NCBI RefSeq assembly: GCF_009192745.1
Contig: NZ_VTFV01000006.1
Coordinates: 62,001 to 126,000, forward strand
Length of the DNA stretch: 64,000 nucleotides
Direction: 5' to 3'
Source of the DNA: Arthrobacter citreus
Lineage (GTDB): Bacteria; Actinomycetota; Actinomycetes; Actinomycetales; Micrococcaceae
Made by a program: the position numbers and the translations under genes. Below the pieces are notes generated by a model. It ran no database searches. It was not told where the DNA came from and worked only from the letters and a program-made list of their open reading frames with translations. This document shows positions 8,382 through 15,992 of this stretch, one piece after another. Numbering within the stretch: the first letter of the stretch is position 1; each line of letters opens with the position of its first letter.

Positions 8382-9364
8382 AGTCTTTACGGGAGCGGAC
8401 TTTCCACGAACGGGTGGATCCGGAGCTGCTGCCCGGGCTCGCGTTTTCAGAGGAGCATCCGCCGCCGGTGTCACTGGCCGAACTTGCGGGCTTCCGGGCG
8501 CACGCGGAGGCGCCGGCCGCCGCCGTCGTTGATTCCGGTGTGCAGCTTCGCGACTATGCTGCGCATGGCGTGGCAGTTCGTGTCTTTACGCCTCCCGGCC
8601 CCGGCCCGCACCCTGCCGTCTACTGGATCCACGGCGGCGGGATGATCGCCGGCAGCGCCGAGCTGGATACGGCCTACTGTTCCTCCCTCGCGCTCCGCAC
8701 CGGAACCGTGGTGGCCGCGGTGGATTACCGCCTTGCCCCTGAACATCCCTATCCGGCTCCGCTGGAGGATGTGCTCGCCGGGCTGCGCTGGCTGTTCGCC
8801 GCCGCCGGGGAGCTGAACGTGGATCCAGGGCGCATCGCCGTCGCCGGTTCCAGCGCTGGCGGCGGACTGGCCGCCGGGCTGGCTCTGCTGAACCGGGACC
8901 AGGACCGGCTGCCCGTGGCGTTCCTGTACCTGATGTACCCCATGCTGGATCCGGCTCACACCTCCGCTTCCGCCCGCGAGTTCACCGGCATCCCCACGTG
9001 GAACCGGACCCACAGCGAGTTCGCGTGGAGCTGCTATCTGGGCGGGGCTGATCCGGTGCCGCCATACGCGGCGCCCGCCCTGGCTGAGGATGTTTCCGGG
9101 CTGCCGCCGGTGCTGATCCAGACAGCAGAGCTGGACCTGTTCCGTGACGAGGACATTGCGTTCGCGGCCCGGCTGCTGCAGGCCGGCGTCCGCACTGAAC
9201 TGCATGTCTATCCGGGCGCCTATCACGGCTTCGAGCTGAACTGCCCGGACTCAGCCGTGGGCGCCCAGTGCCTGCTGGACCGTAACCGTGCCCTGATCCG
9301 GGCGCTGCACGGCACATCCATCGATTTTCCGCTGACCACCGCTACGAAAGGCACCTGCTCATGA
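8378..9364 (+). CDS. HSL-type alpha/beta hydrolase (candidate sialate O-acetylesterase)
   Basis: A 328-residue cytoplasmic esterase of the hormone-sensitive-lipase (GDXG) family. The oxyanion motif H85-G-G-G is followed by a GxSxG elbow with nucleophile Ser159 (GSSAGGG). The Asp and His of the triad lie in DLFRDEDI and the YHGFE segment near the end. GTG 8378 was chosen for the GTGA overlap with nanE; TTG 8354 is an in-frame alternative. It sits inside the sialic acid operon, where removal of O-acetyl groups from imported sialic acids is a reasonable role. Known bacterial sialate O-acetylesterases are mostly of the NanS/SGNH type, so this is inference. Confidence 0.75.
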   Translation: MKSLRERTFHERVDPELLPGLAFSEEHPPPVSLAELAGFRAHAEAPAAAVVDSGVQLRDYAAHGVAVRVFTPPGPGPHPAVYWIHGGGMIAGSAELDTAYCSSLALRTGTVVAAVDYRLAPEHPYPAPLEDVLAGLRWLFAAAGELNVDPGRIAVAGSSAGGGLAAGLALLNRDQDRLPVAFLYLMYPMLDPAHTSASAREFTGIPTWNRTHSEFAWSCYLGGADPVPPYAAPALAEDVSGLPPVLIQTAELDLFRDEDIAFAARLLQAGVRTELHVYPGAYHGFELNCPDSAVGAQCLLDRNRALIRALHGTSIDFPLTTATKGTCS

Positions 9365-9669
9365 GGCTTGAAGGCTGGCACATTGTCATCATCGTCGTCA
9401 TTGCGATTCTTCTCTTCGGCGCTCCCAAGCTCCCCGGCCTGGCGCGCAGTGTTGGCCAGTCGCTGCGGATCTTCAAGTCCGAAGTCCGGCAGCTGAAGGA
9501 GGACGATGTTCCGGCCAAGCCGGCGACCGACCCGGTGACCGGTGCCGTGATCCCTCCGGTTCCGCCGGCTCCTGTTCCGGCCCCGACTGCCCCTGCGGCG
9601 CCTCCCGCGGCGCCCGCCTCCCATCGAGAGGACAGTTACGGCTCGTATGAGGCGCCAAAAGAGCCCTAA
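9361..9669 (+). CDS. tatA: TatA-type twin-arginine translocase subunit
   Basis: A 102-residue protein with one N-terminal transmembrane helix (WHIVIIVVIAILLF), the conserved FGAPKLP hinge, an amphipathic helix, and a Pro/Ala-rich tail. This is the TatA/TatE architecture. It overlaps the esterase gene (ATGA) and is the last gene of the operon, away from any tatC. The first gene of the operon has a Tat-type lipoprotein signal, so a dedicated pore subunit is possible. The last codons and the stop lie in a long perfect inverted repeat. Confidence 0.85.
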   Translation: MRLEGWHIVIIVVIAILLFGAPKLPGLARSVGQSLRIFKSEVRQLKEDDVPAKPATDPVTGAVIPPVPPAPVPAPTAPAAPPAAPASHREDSYGSYEAPKEP

Positions 9670-9688
9670 CTGTCCTCTCGATGGGAGG
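9617..9688. repeat. Perfect 22-base inverted repeat across the tatA stop codon
   Basis: Arms 9617-9638 and 9667-9688 are perfect reverse complements over 22 bases. After one mismatch, GGCTC (9640-9644) pairs with GAGCC (9661-9665), leaving a loop that holds the palindrome GGCGCC. The TAA stop of tatA is the first part of the right arm. There is no T-tract after it, so it is not a typical terminator. It looks like a REP-type palindromic element or a strong mRNA 3' end structure. Confidence 0.8.
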
Positions 9689-9735
9689 GAGTCCGTTCGG
9701 GAGGCGCTCCGGGACGTGCTCTCCGGAAGGTCCAA

Positions 9736-9780
9736 GGGCCGCCGGTTCCGCAGCTGCGGAGCCGGCGGCCCTTACGTTTT
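9736..9780 (+). terminator. Rho-independent terminator of the nan operon
   Basis: GGGCCGCCGG-TTCCGCA pairs with TGCGGA-GCCGGCGGCCC (9736-9771) over 17 pairs with a single G-T wobble. TTACGTTTT follows on the plus strand. It separates the operon from the convergent sialidase gene, whose stop codon is at 9788. Confidence 0.8.
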
Positions 9781-9787
9781 CCGTGGC

Positions 9788-11812
9788 TTACTTTAGGCGG
9801 ACGGCTTCACCCAGCACCCGGCCCGCGGCGCTGGACGCACCGGTAACGTTCCAGGCTGTGTCCGGGACGAAGTATCCCCTGGCAACATCGGCGGCAGTGA
9901 CCGTGTAGCGCGGTGCGGTGCAGGTGTATCCGGCTCCCGCCGGCAGCGCAGAGTAGCGGCAGTTACCCGTCCCCGGCGGAACGAACGGACTGAAGTTACC
10001 GGAGGTAGGGACCACCGCTGCCGTGGCCGGGCCGGTGTTACTGACTTCGAACCGGTACGAAACCGTCTCGCCCGCGGCGTACGGATCCGCGACGACGTTC
10101 CGCGACGTGTCGGTGTGGCTGCCCGTGATGCTGACTTCGGCGAGGGAACCGGCCGGAGCCTGGATGCCTCCCTTCAGGGCCACCGGATACCCGAGGACCT
10201 TATCGGTGCCTGCGGCCGCTCCGGAGATCGCCCACGTGGTTTCCGGAACGAAGTACCCCTGTGCCGCCTCCTCGGCGGTTACGGTGTGCGCCGGGGTGGT
10301 GCAGACGTAGGAGGCCCCCGCAGCCAGGGAGAGGTAACGGCAGTTGCCCGTTCCCGGAGCGGTAAACGGCGCAAAGTTGCCCGCCGTCGGCGTCACGGTC
10401 ACCGTGCCTGCATTGTTGTTCTTGACGGTGAAGCTGTAGCTGACGCTCTGGCCCGCAGTGTAGGGATTGGCGGCAAGGTCGCGCGAGGTGTCAGAGCGGG
10501 TACCGGAAATGCTCACGCCGGCAACGGTGGTGGTGCTCGGTGCCGGGGGCGGCGTACAGCTGTTCAGCCAGCTGTCGCTGAACTTCGCGAACATGATGCC
10601 GTTGCTGTAGCTGGATTCGTACAGGACGCCGATCTGCCCGTTTTCCAGCCCGGTGACGGTCGAATACGCGGAGAACCCGGATCGGATGGTCCGCGGCACT
10701 CCCCAGGTGGCGCCGTCGTCACAGGAAACCCGGGCGGACACGTTCTGCCTGCTGTCCGGATTATTCGCGTTGGTGAAGATCAGTTTCTTCGCGTCGGCAC
10801 TGCCGGCGGGAGCGTCCGGGAAGAGCCGGGCGATCGCCGCGTTGTTGGCAGGATCAGTCAGCGCCGTGTCCAGGGTGACGGGCCCGTAGGATGCGCCGCC
10901 GTCAGTGGAAATGGCTACCTTGCGGGCGTTGTCCGCGGCGTTGTTGGACCGGGAGTTGAGCATTACCCGGCCGTCGGAAAGTTCGACTGTCTTGTTCTCG
11001 TCCATGCGGGTACCAACATTGGCGCCCTTGACCCAGGTAGCTCCGTGGTCATCGGAGTACACGCTGTAAGCCTGGATGGCGTTGGTTCCGTCAGCCTGAC
11101 GCACGTCACCGGCGAATTGCTGGATGAGCCGCCCGGCGTAGGGCCCGTAGCGCAGCTGGATGCCCTCCCCCGAGCTGGCGAACATGCTGCGAACGTCTCC
11201 GGGCTGCGGATTCGTGGCGCTGCTTCCGGGCTTGACGATGCTGGTGATCAGCCGCGGCGCACCCCAGGAGAGTCCGCCGTCGCTGGATTCGGAGACCTGC
11301 GCACTGATGATGTTCCGGTTCGCGTCATCGTTGCCGAAGGTGCTGCTGGCATACCCCGCGTTCTTGGAATAGACGGAGAACAGGAACAGCTTTCCGGTCT
11401 CGGCGTCGTACACAAAGCTGGGATCGCTGTAGCCGAACTTGCCGGCGCCGTTGTTGGCCGTGTCCAGGTTCCCGGCCAGGATGGTGCGCTGCGTGTCCCA
11501 GGTGGCTCCGCCGTCGGTGCTGCGGCGCATGACGATCGAGTTGGGGTTGGGCGAATCAGCGGCATTGTTGGGCCGACCGTCCCAGGCGGCGACCACGACG
11601 CCGTTGCCCAGGTAGCTCAGGGCCGGAATGCGGTAAGCGGCGAACGGGCTCACGACTGTGGCACCGAGGTTCTGTTCGCTAAAGGTTCCGGGCGGATCAG
11701 TAGGCGCGGCTGCTGCCGGCCCGGCAACCAGGAGGCTGGACAGCGCGACGCCGGCGGCGAGCGCAGCTGCGGCTAGACGGCCGGGCCTTCGAAGCAGGGG
11801 TGATCGGGACAT
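9788..11812 (-). CDS. nanH: Secreted sialidase
   Basis: A 674-residue exo-alpha-sialidase. A signal peptide (residues 1 to about 36) leads into the catalytic beta-propeller with the R61-I-P motif and five Asp-box-like repeats (first at 98-105, STDGGATW; others SSDGGLSW, SDDHGATW, STDGGASY, SCDDGATW). The last 230 residues are two similar modules of about 115 residues that share SDTSR/TDTSR, GTGNCRY, Y-CT and GYFVP segments. There is no LPxTG anchor. ATG 11812 has AAGGA just upstream; an in-frame extension to 11878 has none. A nan operator lies 112-131 bases upstream. The enzyme would release sialic acid for the importer encoded opposite. Confidence 0.92.
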   Translation of the reverse strand: MSRSPLLRRPGRLAAAALAAGVALSSLLVAGPAAAAPTDPPGTFSEQNLGATVVSPFAAYRIPALSYLGNGVVVAAWDGRPNNAADSPNPNSIVMRRSTDGGATWDTQRTILAGNLDTANNGAGKFGYSDPSFVYDAETGKLFLFSVYSKNAGYASSTFGNDDANRNIISAQVSESSDGGLSWGAPRLITSIVKPGSSATNPQPGDVRSMFASSGEGIQLRYGPYAGRLIQQFAGDVRQADGTNAIQAYSVYSDDHGATWVKGANVGTRMDENKTVELSDGRVMLNSRSNNAADNARKVAISTDGGASYGPVTLDTALTDPANNAAIARLFPDAPAGSADAKKLIFTNANNPDSRQNVSARVSCDDGATWGVPRTIRSGFSAYSTVTGLENGQIGVLYESSYSNGIMFAKFSDSWLNSCTPPPAPSTTTVAGVSISGTRSDTSRDLAANPYTAGQSVSYSFTVKNNNAGTVTVTPTAGNFAPFTAPGTGNCRYLSLAAGASYVCTTPAHTVTAEEAAQGYFVPETTWAISGAAAGTDKVLGYPVALKGGIQAPAGSLAEVSITGSHTDTSRNVVADPYAAGETVSYRFEVSNTGPATAAVVPTSGNFSPFVPPGTGNCRYSALPAGAGYTCTAPRYTVTAADVARGYFVPDTAWNVTGASSAAGRVLGEAVRLK

Positions 11813-11923
11813 CTCGGTCCTTTCAAGAGCCGGCAGTAACCCGCCGGCGGCAGGCCCGCTGCCGGGCGGCGGCGGCACCAGTCCGCCACCGGACCTGCCC
11901 TGGAATCACTCCCTGGCATGAAA

Positions 11924-11943
11924 TCCAACGTTGGACATCCTAT
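11924..11943. promoter_or_regulatory. Operator 3 of the sialic acid regulon, before nanH
   Basis: GGACATCCTAT (11933-11943) repeats the core of operators 1 and 2 and overlaps a perfect 12-base palindrome TCCAACGTTGGA (11924-11935). Its position upstream of the minus-strand sialidase gene suggests that nanH and the transporter operon share a regulator. Confidence 0.6.
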
Positions 11944-12009
11944 GACTGTAGAAAGGCGTGCGGCTGTGAACAATGGGTCGTGTTCAAACTGGTGTGACGG
12001 GCGGGGAAA

Positions 12010-12290
12010 TTAGGCCGGGCGGTGCGGGCAGCGGGGGGCGGCGCGGGCAGCGGGCGGGTGTCGCGTGGCGGAGGCGGGGGTGCGCGCGGGTGCCGGGTGG
12101 CGGAGGCGGGGGCAGCGCGCGGGTGCCGCGTGGCGGAGCAAAGAGCGGCGCGGATGAGGCGGGGGCGCGGCGCGGCGGGGGCAGCGCGCGGGTACGGAGC
12201 TAAGAGCGGCGCGGGTGAGGCAGGTGAGGCGTGCGGCGTGGCGGAGCTGGGGTGCGGGGGCAGCGCGCGCGAAGGACCGGGCCAGGGCCG
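12010..12290 (+). repeat. G-rich imperfect tandem repeat
   Basis: Units of about 33 bases recur, built on GCGGGTG-YCG-SGTGGCGGA followed by GGCGGGGG or similar. Three clear copies start near 12053, 12085 and 12118, with weaker ones after. The plus strand is almost devoid of A and T and strongly G-biased, with runs such as GGCGGAGGCGGGGG that could form G-quadruplexes. Confidence 0.7.
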
Positions 12291-12342
12291 GGCAGGCATA
12301 CATCCGCGGAGGAGATACCGCGCCCTTAGACCCTGCCTGCTT

Positions 12343-12487
12343 CATCCTTCGGGGAGTTCGCGTCGTTTAGAGGCACCGCTCGCCATCCTTCGGGGAGTTC
12401 GCGTCCCTTTGGCGTGCTCAAAGGGACGTTATCTCCCCGAGGGATGCGGCAGCCGGCCTCAAAAGAGCGTTATCTCCCCGAAGGATG
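12343..12487. repeat. Four copies of CATCCTTCGGGGAG, two direct and two inverted
   Basis: Direct copies lie at 12343-12356 and 12384-12397, each followed by TTCGCGTC. Inverted copies lie at 12433-12446 (one mismatch) and 12474-12487, each preceded by CGTTAT. A diverged copy may start at 12299. The arrangement can fold into one large cruciform or several hairpins and resembles clustered REP-type palindromes. Confidence 0.75.
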
Positions 12488-12535
12488 CGCCGCCAGCTCA
12501 TCCCTCGGCGTCAGATCGAATTCCGGGGTTTCTCA

Positions 12536-12720
12536 AAGTCAGCGGCGCCCGGAAGTCAGCGGCCCCATGCGTCAGCGGCGCCCGGAAGTCAGCGGCCCCA
12601 TGCGTCAGCGGCAGCCCCGGCGTTCACAGGAGATCGGAGGCAGCGGCGCCGAAAGTCAGCGGCGCCCGGAAGTCAGCGGCAGCCCCGGCGTTCACAGCAG
12701 CACGGGGCAGCGGCAGCCGA
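12536..12720 (+). repeat. Tandem repeat with GTCAGCGG core
   Basis: A unit of about 38 bases (GTCAGCGGCGCCCGGAA plus GTCAGCGGCCCCATGC) is repeated twice in tandem, then re-sorted with a GCAGCCCCGGCGTTCACAG block that also occurs twice. The repeats run up to the stop codon of the minus-strand methyltransferase gene. Confidence 0.75.
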
Positions 12721-12722
12721 AG

Positions 12723-13328
12723 TTAGCGGCGGCCCAGGACGGCGACCAGGAAGTCCGATTCGACGTCGAACGGGCGCAGGTCCCAGGTGGAGAACTTCTG
12801 CTCGACAGTCAGTCCCACCGACGAGGCATCCTCGAAGAAGGTCCCGAAGTCATAGCCGCGGCCGGCGCCGAAGCCGACGACGATCCGCCCGCCCGGTGCC
12901 AGATGCCGCTTCATCCTTTCCAGGGCATCCGGCGCGGTGCCGGGAGCCAGGAACGCCATAACGTTGCCGGCGCTGACGATCAGGTCGAACGGCTCGGTGA
13001 TGCCCTCGGCTGGCAGGTCCAGTTCGGTCAGGTCCATGGTGAACCAGGGAAGCTCCGGGAAGTCCTTCTGCGCGGCCGCAATCAGTTCCGGGTCAACGTC
13101 AACGCCGACGACGCTGTGCCCGCGGCGGGCAAGCTCGCCGCCCACACGTCCCGGGCCGCAGCCGGCATCGAGGATCCGGGCTCCGCGGGGAAGCATTGCG
13201 TCGACCAGCCGGGCTTCGCCGGCCAGGTCTGCACCCTCTTCCCGCATCTGCTCAAAGCGCTGGATGTACCAGGTTGAGTGCTCGGGGTTCTGGCGTTTCT
13301 TGGCTTCCCACAGGGTTTCTTTGCGCAC
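12723..13328 (-). CDS. Class I SAM-dependent methyltransferase
   Basis: A 201-residue cytoplasmic protein with a Rossmann-fold methyltransferase core. Motif I is DAGCGPGRVGGELA near residue 55, the acidic end of strand 2 is GVDVDPE, and later motifs are FDLIVSAGNVM and LAPGGRIVVGFG. Only SAM binding can be inferred; the substrate is unknown. The start is GTG, preceded by GGGAG. It is a single gene whose 3' end abuts the tandem repeat block. It resembles small stand-alone methyltransferases common in actinobacteria. Confidence 0.85.
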   Translation of the reverse strand: MRKETLWEAKKRQNPEHSTWYIQRFEQMREEGADLAGEARLVDAMLPRGARILDAGCGPGRVGGELARRGHSVVGVDVDPELIAAAQKDFPELPWFTMDLTELDLPAEGITEPFDLIVSAGNVMAFLAPGTAPDALERMKRHLAPGGRIVVGFGAGRGYDFGTFFEDASSVGLTVEQKFSTWDLRPFDVESDFLVAVLGRR

Positions 13329-13369
13329 GCTCCCAGCCTAGCGGCCCGGCCGCCCGATCCCTTCGATGC

Positions 13370-13777
13370 CTATACGCCGTTGATGCGGATCTGATTGCCG
13401 GCGGGGTCGCGGAAGGCGCAGTCGCGGATGCCGTAGGGCTGGTCGGTCGGTTCCTGGATGACTTCGGCGCCGGCCGACTGCACGGCATCGAACGCGGCGT
13501 CCACGTCCGGCGAGGAGAGGACCAGGGTGGCGAACGTGCCCTTGGCCATCATCTCGGCGATCATCCGGGTCTCTTCTTCCGTCACGGCGGGGTCAGCCGA
13601 CGGCGGATAGAGCACCACGGAGACTTCCGGCTGGTCCGCCGGGCCCACGGTGATCCACCGCATTCCTTCGTAGCCGACGTCGTTCCGCACCTCGAAGCCG
13701 AGGGCATCACGGTAGAAGGCGAGGGACTCGTCGGGGTCTGTCTGGGGCAGGAAACTGTTGGATATGTTCAGGTTCAT
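13370..13777 (-). CDS. VOC family (glyoxalase-fold) protein
   Basis: A 135-residue vicinal-oxygen-chelate protein. It starts with SNSFLPQTDPDESLAFYRDALGF and ends with AFRDPAGNQIRI, the two halves of the beta-alpha-beta-beta-beta fold. The helix ahead of the second half carries DVDAAFDAVQSAGAEV. Such proteins are metalloenzymes or ligand-binding proteins; I cannot name the substrate. It lies 14 bases downstream of an AraC regulator gene on the same strand, so the two are probably co-transcribed. Confidence 0.85.
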   Translation of the reverse strand: MNLNISNSFLPQTDPDESLAFYRDALGFEVRNDVGYEGMRWITVGPADQPEVSVVLYPPSADPAVTEEETRMIAEMMAKGTFATLVLSSPDVDAAFDAVQSAGAEVIQEPTDQPYGIRDCAFRDPAGNQIRINGV

Positions 13778-13791
13778 GCCGGCAACGGTAG

Positions 13792-14238
13792 TTACCGGGA
13801 CGCGGACGGCGCTTCTTGATTCCTGACCGGTTTGGAGACGTTCTTCGCGATGCAGGACGGGATGCCTTTTGTCGCGTCGCCGTGCTCACGCCGGTAGGTG
13901 CTCGGCGGCACCCCGACCAGTTCCGTGAAGCGGGTGCTGAAGGTGCCAAGCGATGAGCAGCCGACGGCGAAACACACCTCGGTGACGGAGAGGTCGCCGC
14001 GGCGCAGCAGAGCCATGGCGCGTTCGATCCGGCGGGTCATCAGGTAGGTATAGGGCGCCTCGCCGAAGGCCCGCTTGAACTCGCGGCTGAGGTGTCCGGA
14101 GGACATGTGCGCGTCGCGGGCGAGCGCCTCAACGTTCAACGGCTGGGCGTACTCCCGGTCGATCCGGTCCCGTACCCGGCGGAGCACCACAAGGTCCCGC
14201 AGCCGCTGGTCATGGGCTGTACTGCTGGGCATGGACAT
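13792..14238 (-). CDS. AraC family regulator, DNA-binding domain only
   Basis: A 148-residue regulator consisting of two helix-turn-helix motifs. The first is LNVEALARDAHMSSGHLSREF; the second is SVTEVCFAVGCSSLGTFSTRF, followed by the family signature GVPPSTYRR. There is no N-terminal sensor domain and the C-terminal tail of about 25 residues is basic. It precedes the VOC gene by 14 bases, a pairing often seen in actinobacteria, and probably controls it. Confidence 0.85.
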   Translation of the reverse strand: MSMPSSTAHDQRLRDLVVLRRVRDRIDREYAQPLNVEALARDAHMSSGHLSREFKRAFGEAPYTYLMTRRIERAMALLRRGDLSVTEVCFAVGCSSLGTFSTRFTELVGVPPSTYRREHGDATKGIPSCIAKNVSKPVRNQEAPSASR

Positions 14239-14264
14239 ACCGTAGACCCGCAGCGCGGGGCAGA

Positions 14265-14723
14265 CTAGAGAGCCGCGCTTCGTGTGCGTTGCCCGCGCCT
14301 CCGGTCAATGGCTCTCATCACCCACACGAGGAGGGCATTCCCGGCCAGCGTTCCTGCAGCCACCAGGATGGCGCCCACGGCCCACAGCCCCGAGTCATCG
14401 CTGAGGGCAGCGGTCAGAATCCAGGCGGCGGTGAATCCAACCGGGAGCGCAGGGATTAACAGGAGCGGACGGAGAACCTTCTTCCCCAGCCAGGTCAGCA
14501 CGATCCAGGCCACCACACAGCCCACAACCTGCCACGCCTCGTAGGGGCCGGACTGCGGCTCCGTTCCGGAACTGATCCCGACCGTGTCCCACGCGAACCA
14601 GCCCCACCACAGGCCGGCACCGAGCACGGTGAAGGCTACCGCCGCGCTGGGCTGGAGTGTCCGGGCCATGCCGGGGCTTAGGGCAGGCCGGGCGTCTGCG
14701 GAGCCGGGTGCTGTGGAGTTCAT
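14265..14723 (-). CDS. Four-helix membrane protein of unknown function
   Basis: A 152-residue integral membrane protein with four predicted helices (starting near AVAFTVLGAGLWWGWF, VVGCVVAWIVLTWLG, LLLIPALPVGFTAAWIL and LWAVGAILVAAGTLAG) and a basic C-terminus (RAIDRRRGQRTRS). I recognise no motif. It diverges from the next membrane protein gene, with about 60 bases between the two starts. Confidence 0.6.
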   Translation of the reverse strand: MNSTAPGSADARPALSPGMARTLQPSAAVAFTVLGAGLWWGWFAWDTVGISSGTEPQSGPYEAWQVVGCVVAWIVLTWLGKKVLRPLLLIPALPVGFTAAWILTAALSDDSGLWAVGAILVAAGTLAGNALLVWVMRAIDRRRGQRTRSAAL

Positions 14724-14786
14724 GCCTCAACCCTGCCATCCGGTCCGCTCTGTGCAAAGGACCAAGTGGGAGGTAGGTTGACGCCC

Positions 14787-15992
14787 ATGAGTGCGAGTTT
14801 CGAATCCTTCTCCGCGGCATGGGAGCGAAGGGCACAGCGGCTGGGCGCATATGCCACCGGCAACTGGGCAGCAGTGTGCGCTGCTGGATCGCTGGCCGCC
14901 TACCTTGCCGCCACCGCCCTCGTGCTGAGCAATGCCTTCCTCTGGCCGGGCGCTGATATTCTCCACACCGTCGCGTCGGCCTTCCTCGGTCCGCTTCTGC
15001 TGACGCTTGCGGTTCTGGTGCTCTGGTTCCGTTCCGGCAGCATGAGCGCACAAACCGCGCTTTTCACGGCGATGACGGCCGTCCCTGCGCTGGCACTGGC
15101 AGCCTTGGCACTGGCCAGCTGGTCCGCCGGATTCACCCTGGCCGACGCCGGAACGGCCTTTGGCTGGTTCGAATCGTCATTCGCGCTGCTGGCCGGGGCA
15201 GCATGGCTTGTGGGAGCGGCGGCCCTCACCGGACCGGTCAGGACCGTATGGGAACCGCGCTACGCCCGGAACACCCAGGTTTTCCTGCTCGCAGCCGCAG
15301 CCGCCCTCTGCTTCGCGCTGCTGTACCTAACGGCTGCCCTGACCGCTCCCCTGGCTGCGGCGGCCGTCCTGGTTATCGCGCTGCGCTCAGGCGCCCCAGC
15401 AGGTGCCCACCCTGCCCGCCGGCCACTCCCAGACCCGGTTCCGGCGTCGGGCACGCTGCGGGCCGCCGTAACAGCTGCCGGCTTTGTGACCCTGATCCTC
15501 GGCATCGGCTTCGCCTGGTTTGCACTGTCAGGCAGCAGTTGGTCCTCGCTGGCGGCTGATTCAACGGCCGCCATGAACCTCGGCCTGGCTGCGGGGGCGC
15601 TCAACGCAGTTCCGGTAGTTGTGGCACTGGGAGCGGTCCTGATGCCACGGCACGGCCGGGTCATCCTCGTGTCGCTGGTGCTGGCCGTCGCCAGCCTCTT
15701 TGCGGAAGCCGGTGCCCAGCTGGCGGGTGCGGGCCACCCATCGCAGTGGCCGCTGAGCGTGGCGGCCGGGGTCTGTCTAGGATTCGCCCTCGTCCTGCCG
15801 TTCGCCCGGCTCCTGCCGGGTTCCCTTCCGCTGCGGGTCTGCGCGACGGCGGGGGCCGGCCTGGCCGCGTCCTTTATGGCCCTAAATGTGGTGGCCGCGG
15901 CGGGTTTCCTCGCGCCGCTGGTTTCCGCAGCGCTTCTTATCTGGTGCTTCGCTCCGCCGTCGAGCCGGCGTCGGATGGTTCAGCCGGCCTGA
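14787..15992 (+). CDS. Polytopic membrane protein of unknown function
   Basis: A protein of about 401 residues with at least ten hydrophobic stretches and no soluble domain. Nothing in it matches a transporter family that I can name. ATG 14787 was taken as the start: GGGAGG lies 12 bases upstream, which is rather far, so TTG 14778 or GTG 14766 are alternatives. Its 3' end overlaps the small convergent membrane protein gene by 13 bases. Confidence 0.6.
   Translation: MSASFESFSAAWERRAQRLGAYATGNWAAVCAAGSLAAYLAATALVLSNAFLWPGADILHTVASAFLGPLLLTLAVLVLWFRSGSMSAQTALFTAMTAVPALALAALALASWSAGFTLADAGTAFGWFESSFALLAGAAWLVGAAALTGPVRTVWEPRYARNTQVFLLAAAAALCFALLYLTAALTAPLAAAAVLVIALRSGAPAGAHPARRPLPDPVPASGTLRAAVTAAGFVTLILGIGFAWFALSGSSWSSLAADSTAAMNLGLAAGALNAVPVVVALGAVLMPRHGRVILVSLVLAVASLFAEAGAQLAGAGHPSQWPLSVAAGVCLGFALVLPFARLLPGSLPLRVCATAGAGLAASFMALNVVAAAGFLAPLVSAALLIWCFAPPSSRRRMVQPA

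Larger units (their letters stand above)
11944..12722. other. Gene-free, repeat-rich region
   Basis: About 780 bases between the sialidase promoter region and a methyltransferase gene. Open frames exist on both strands, but they are made of tandem repeats, have no plausible start and resemble no family I know. Three repeat blocks fill most of it and are listed separately. I see no RNA gene or coding sequence I can support. Confidence 0.7.

Noticed and set aside
9788-11776. Long plus-strand open frame opposite the sialidase gene
   Set aside because: It mirrors the codon structure of nanH, which has signal peptide, RIP motif and Asp boxes on the minus strand.
12343-12487. CRISPR array
   Set aside because: The repeats are short, in mixed orientation and irregularly spaced, with no cas genes anywhere in the window.
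12022-12726. Long open frames on the plus strand through the repeat region
   Set aside because: They consist of translated tandem repeats, have no ribosome binding site and several frames are open at once because of the extreme GC content.
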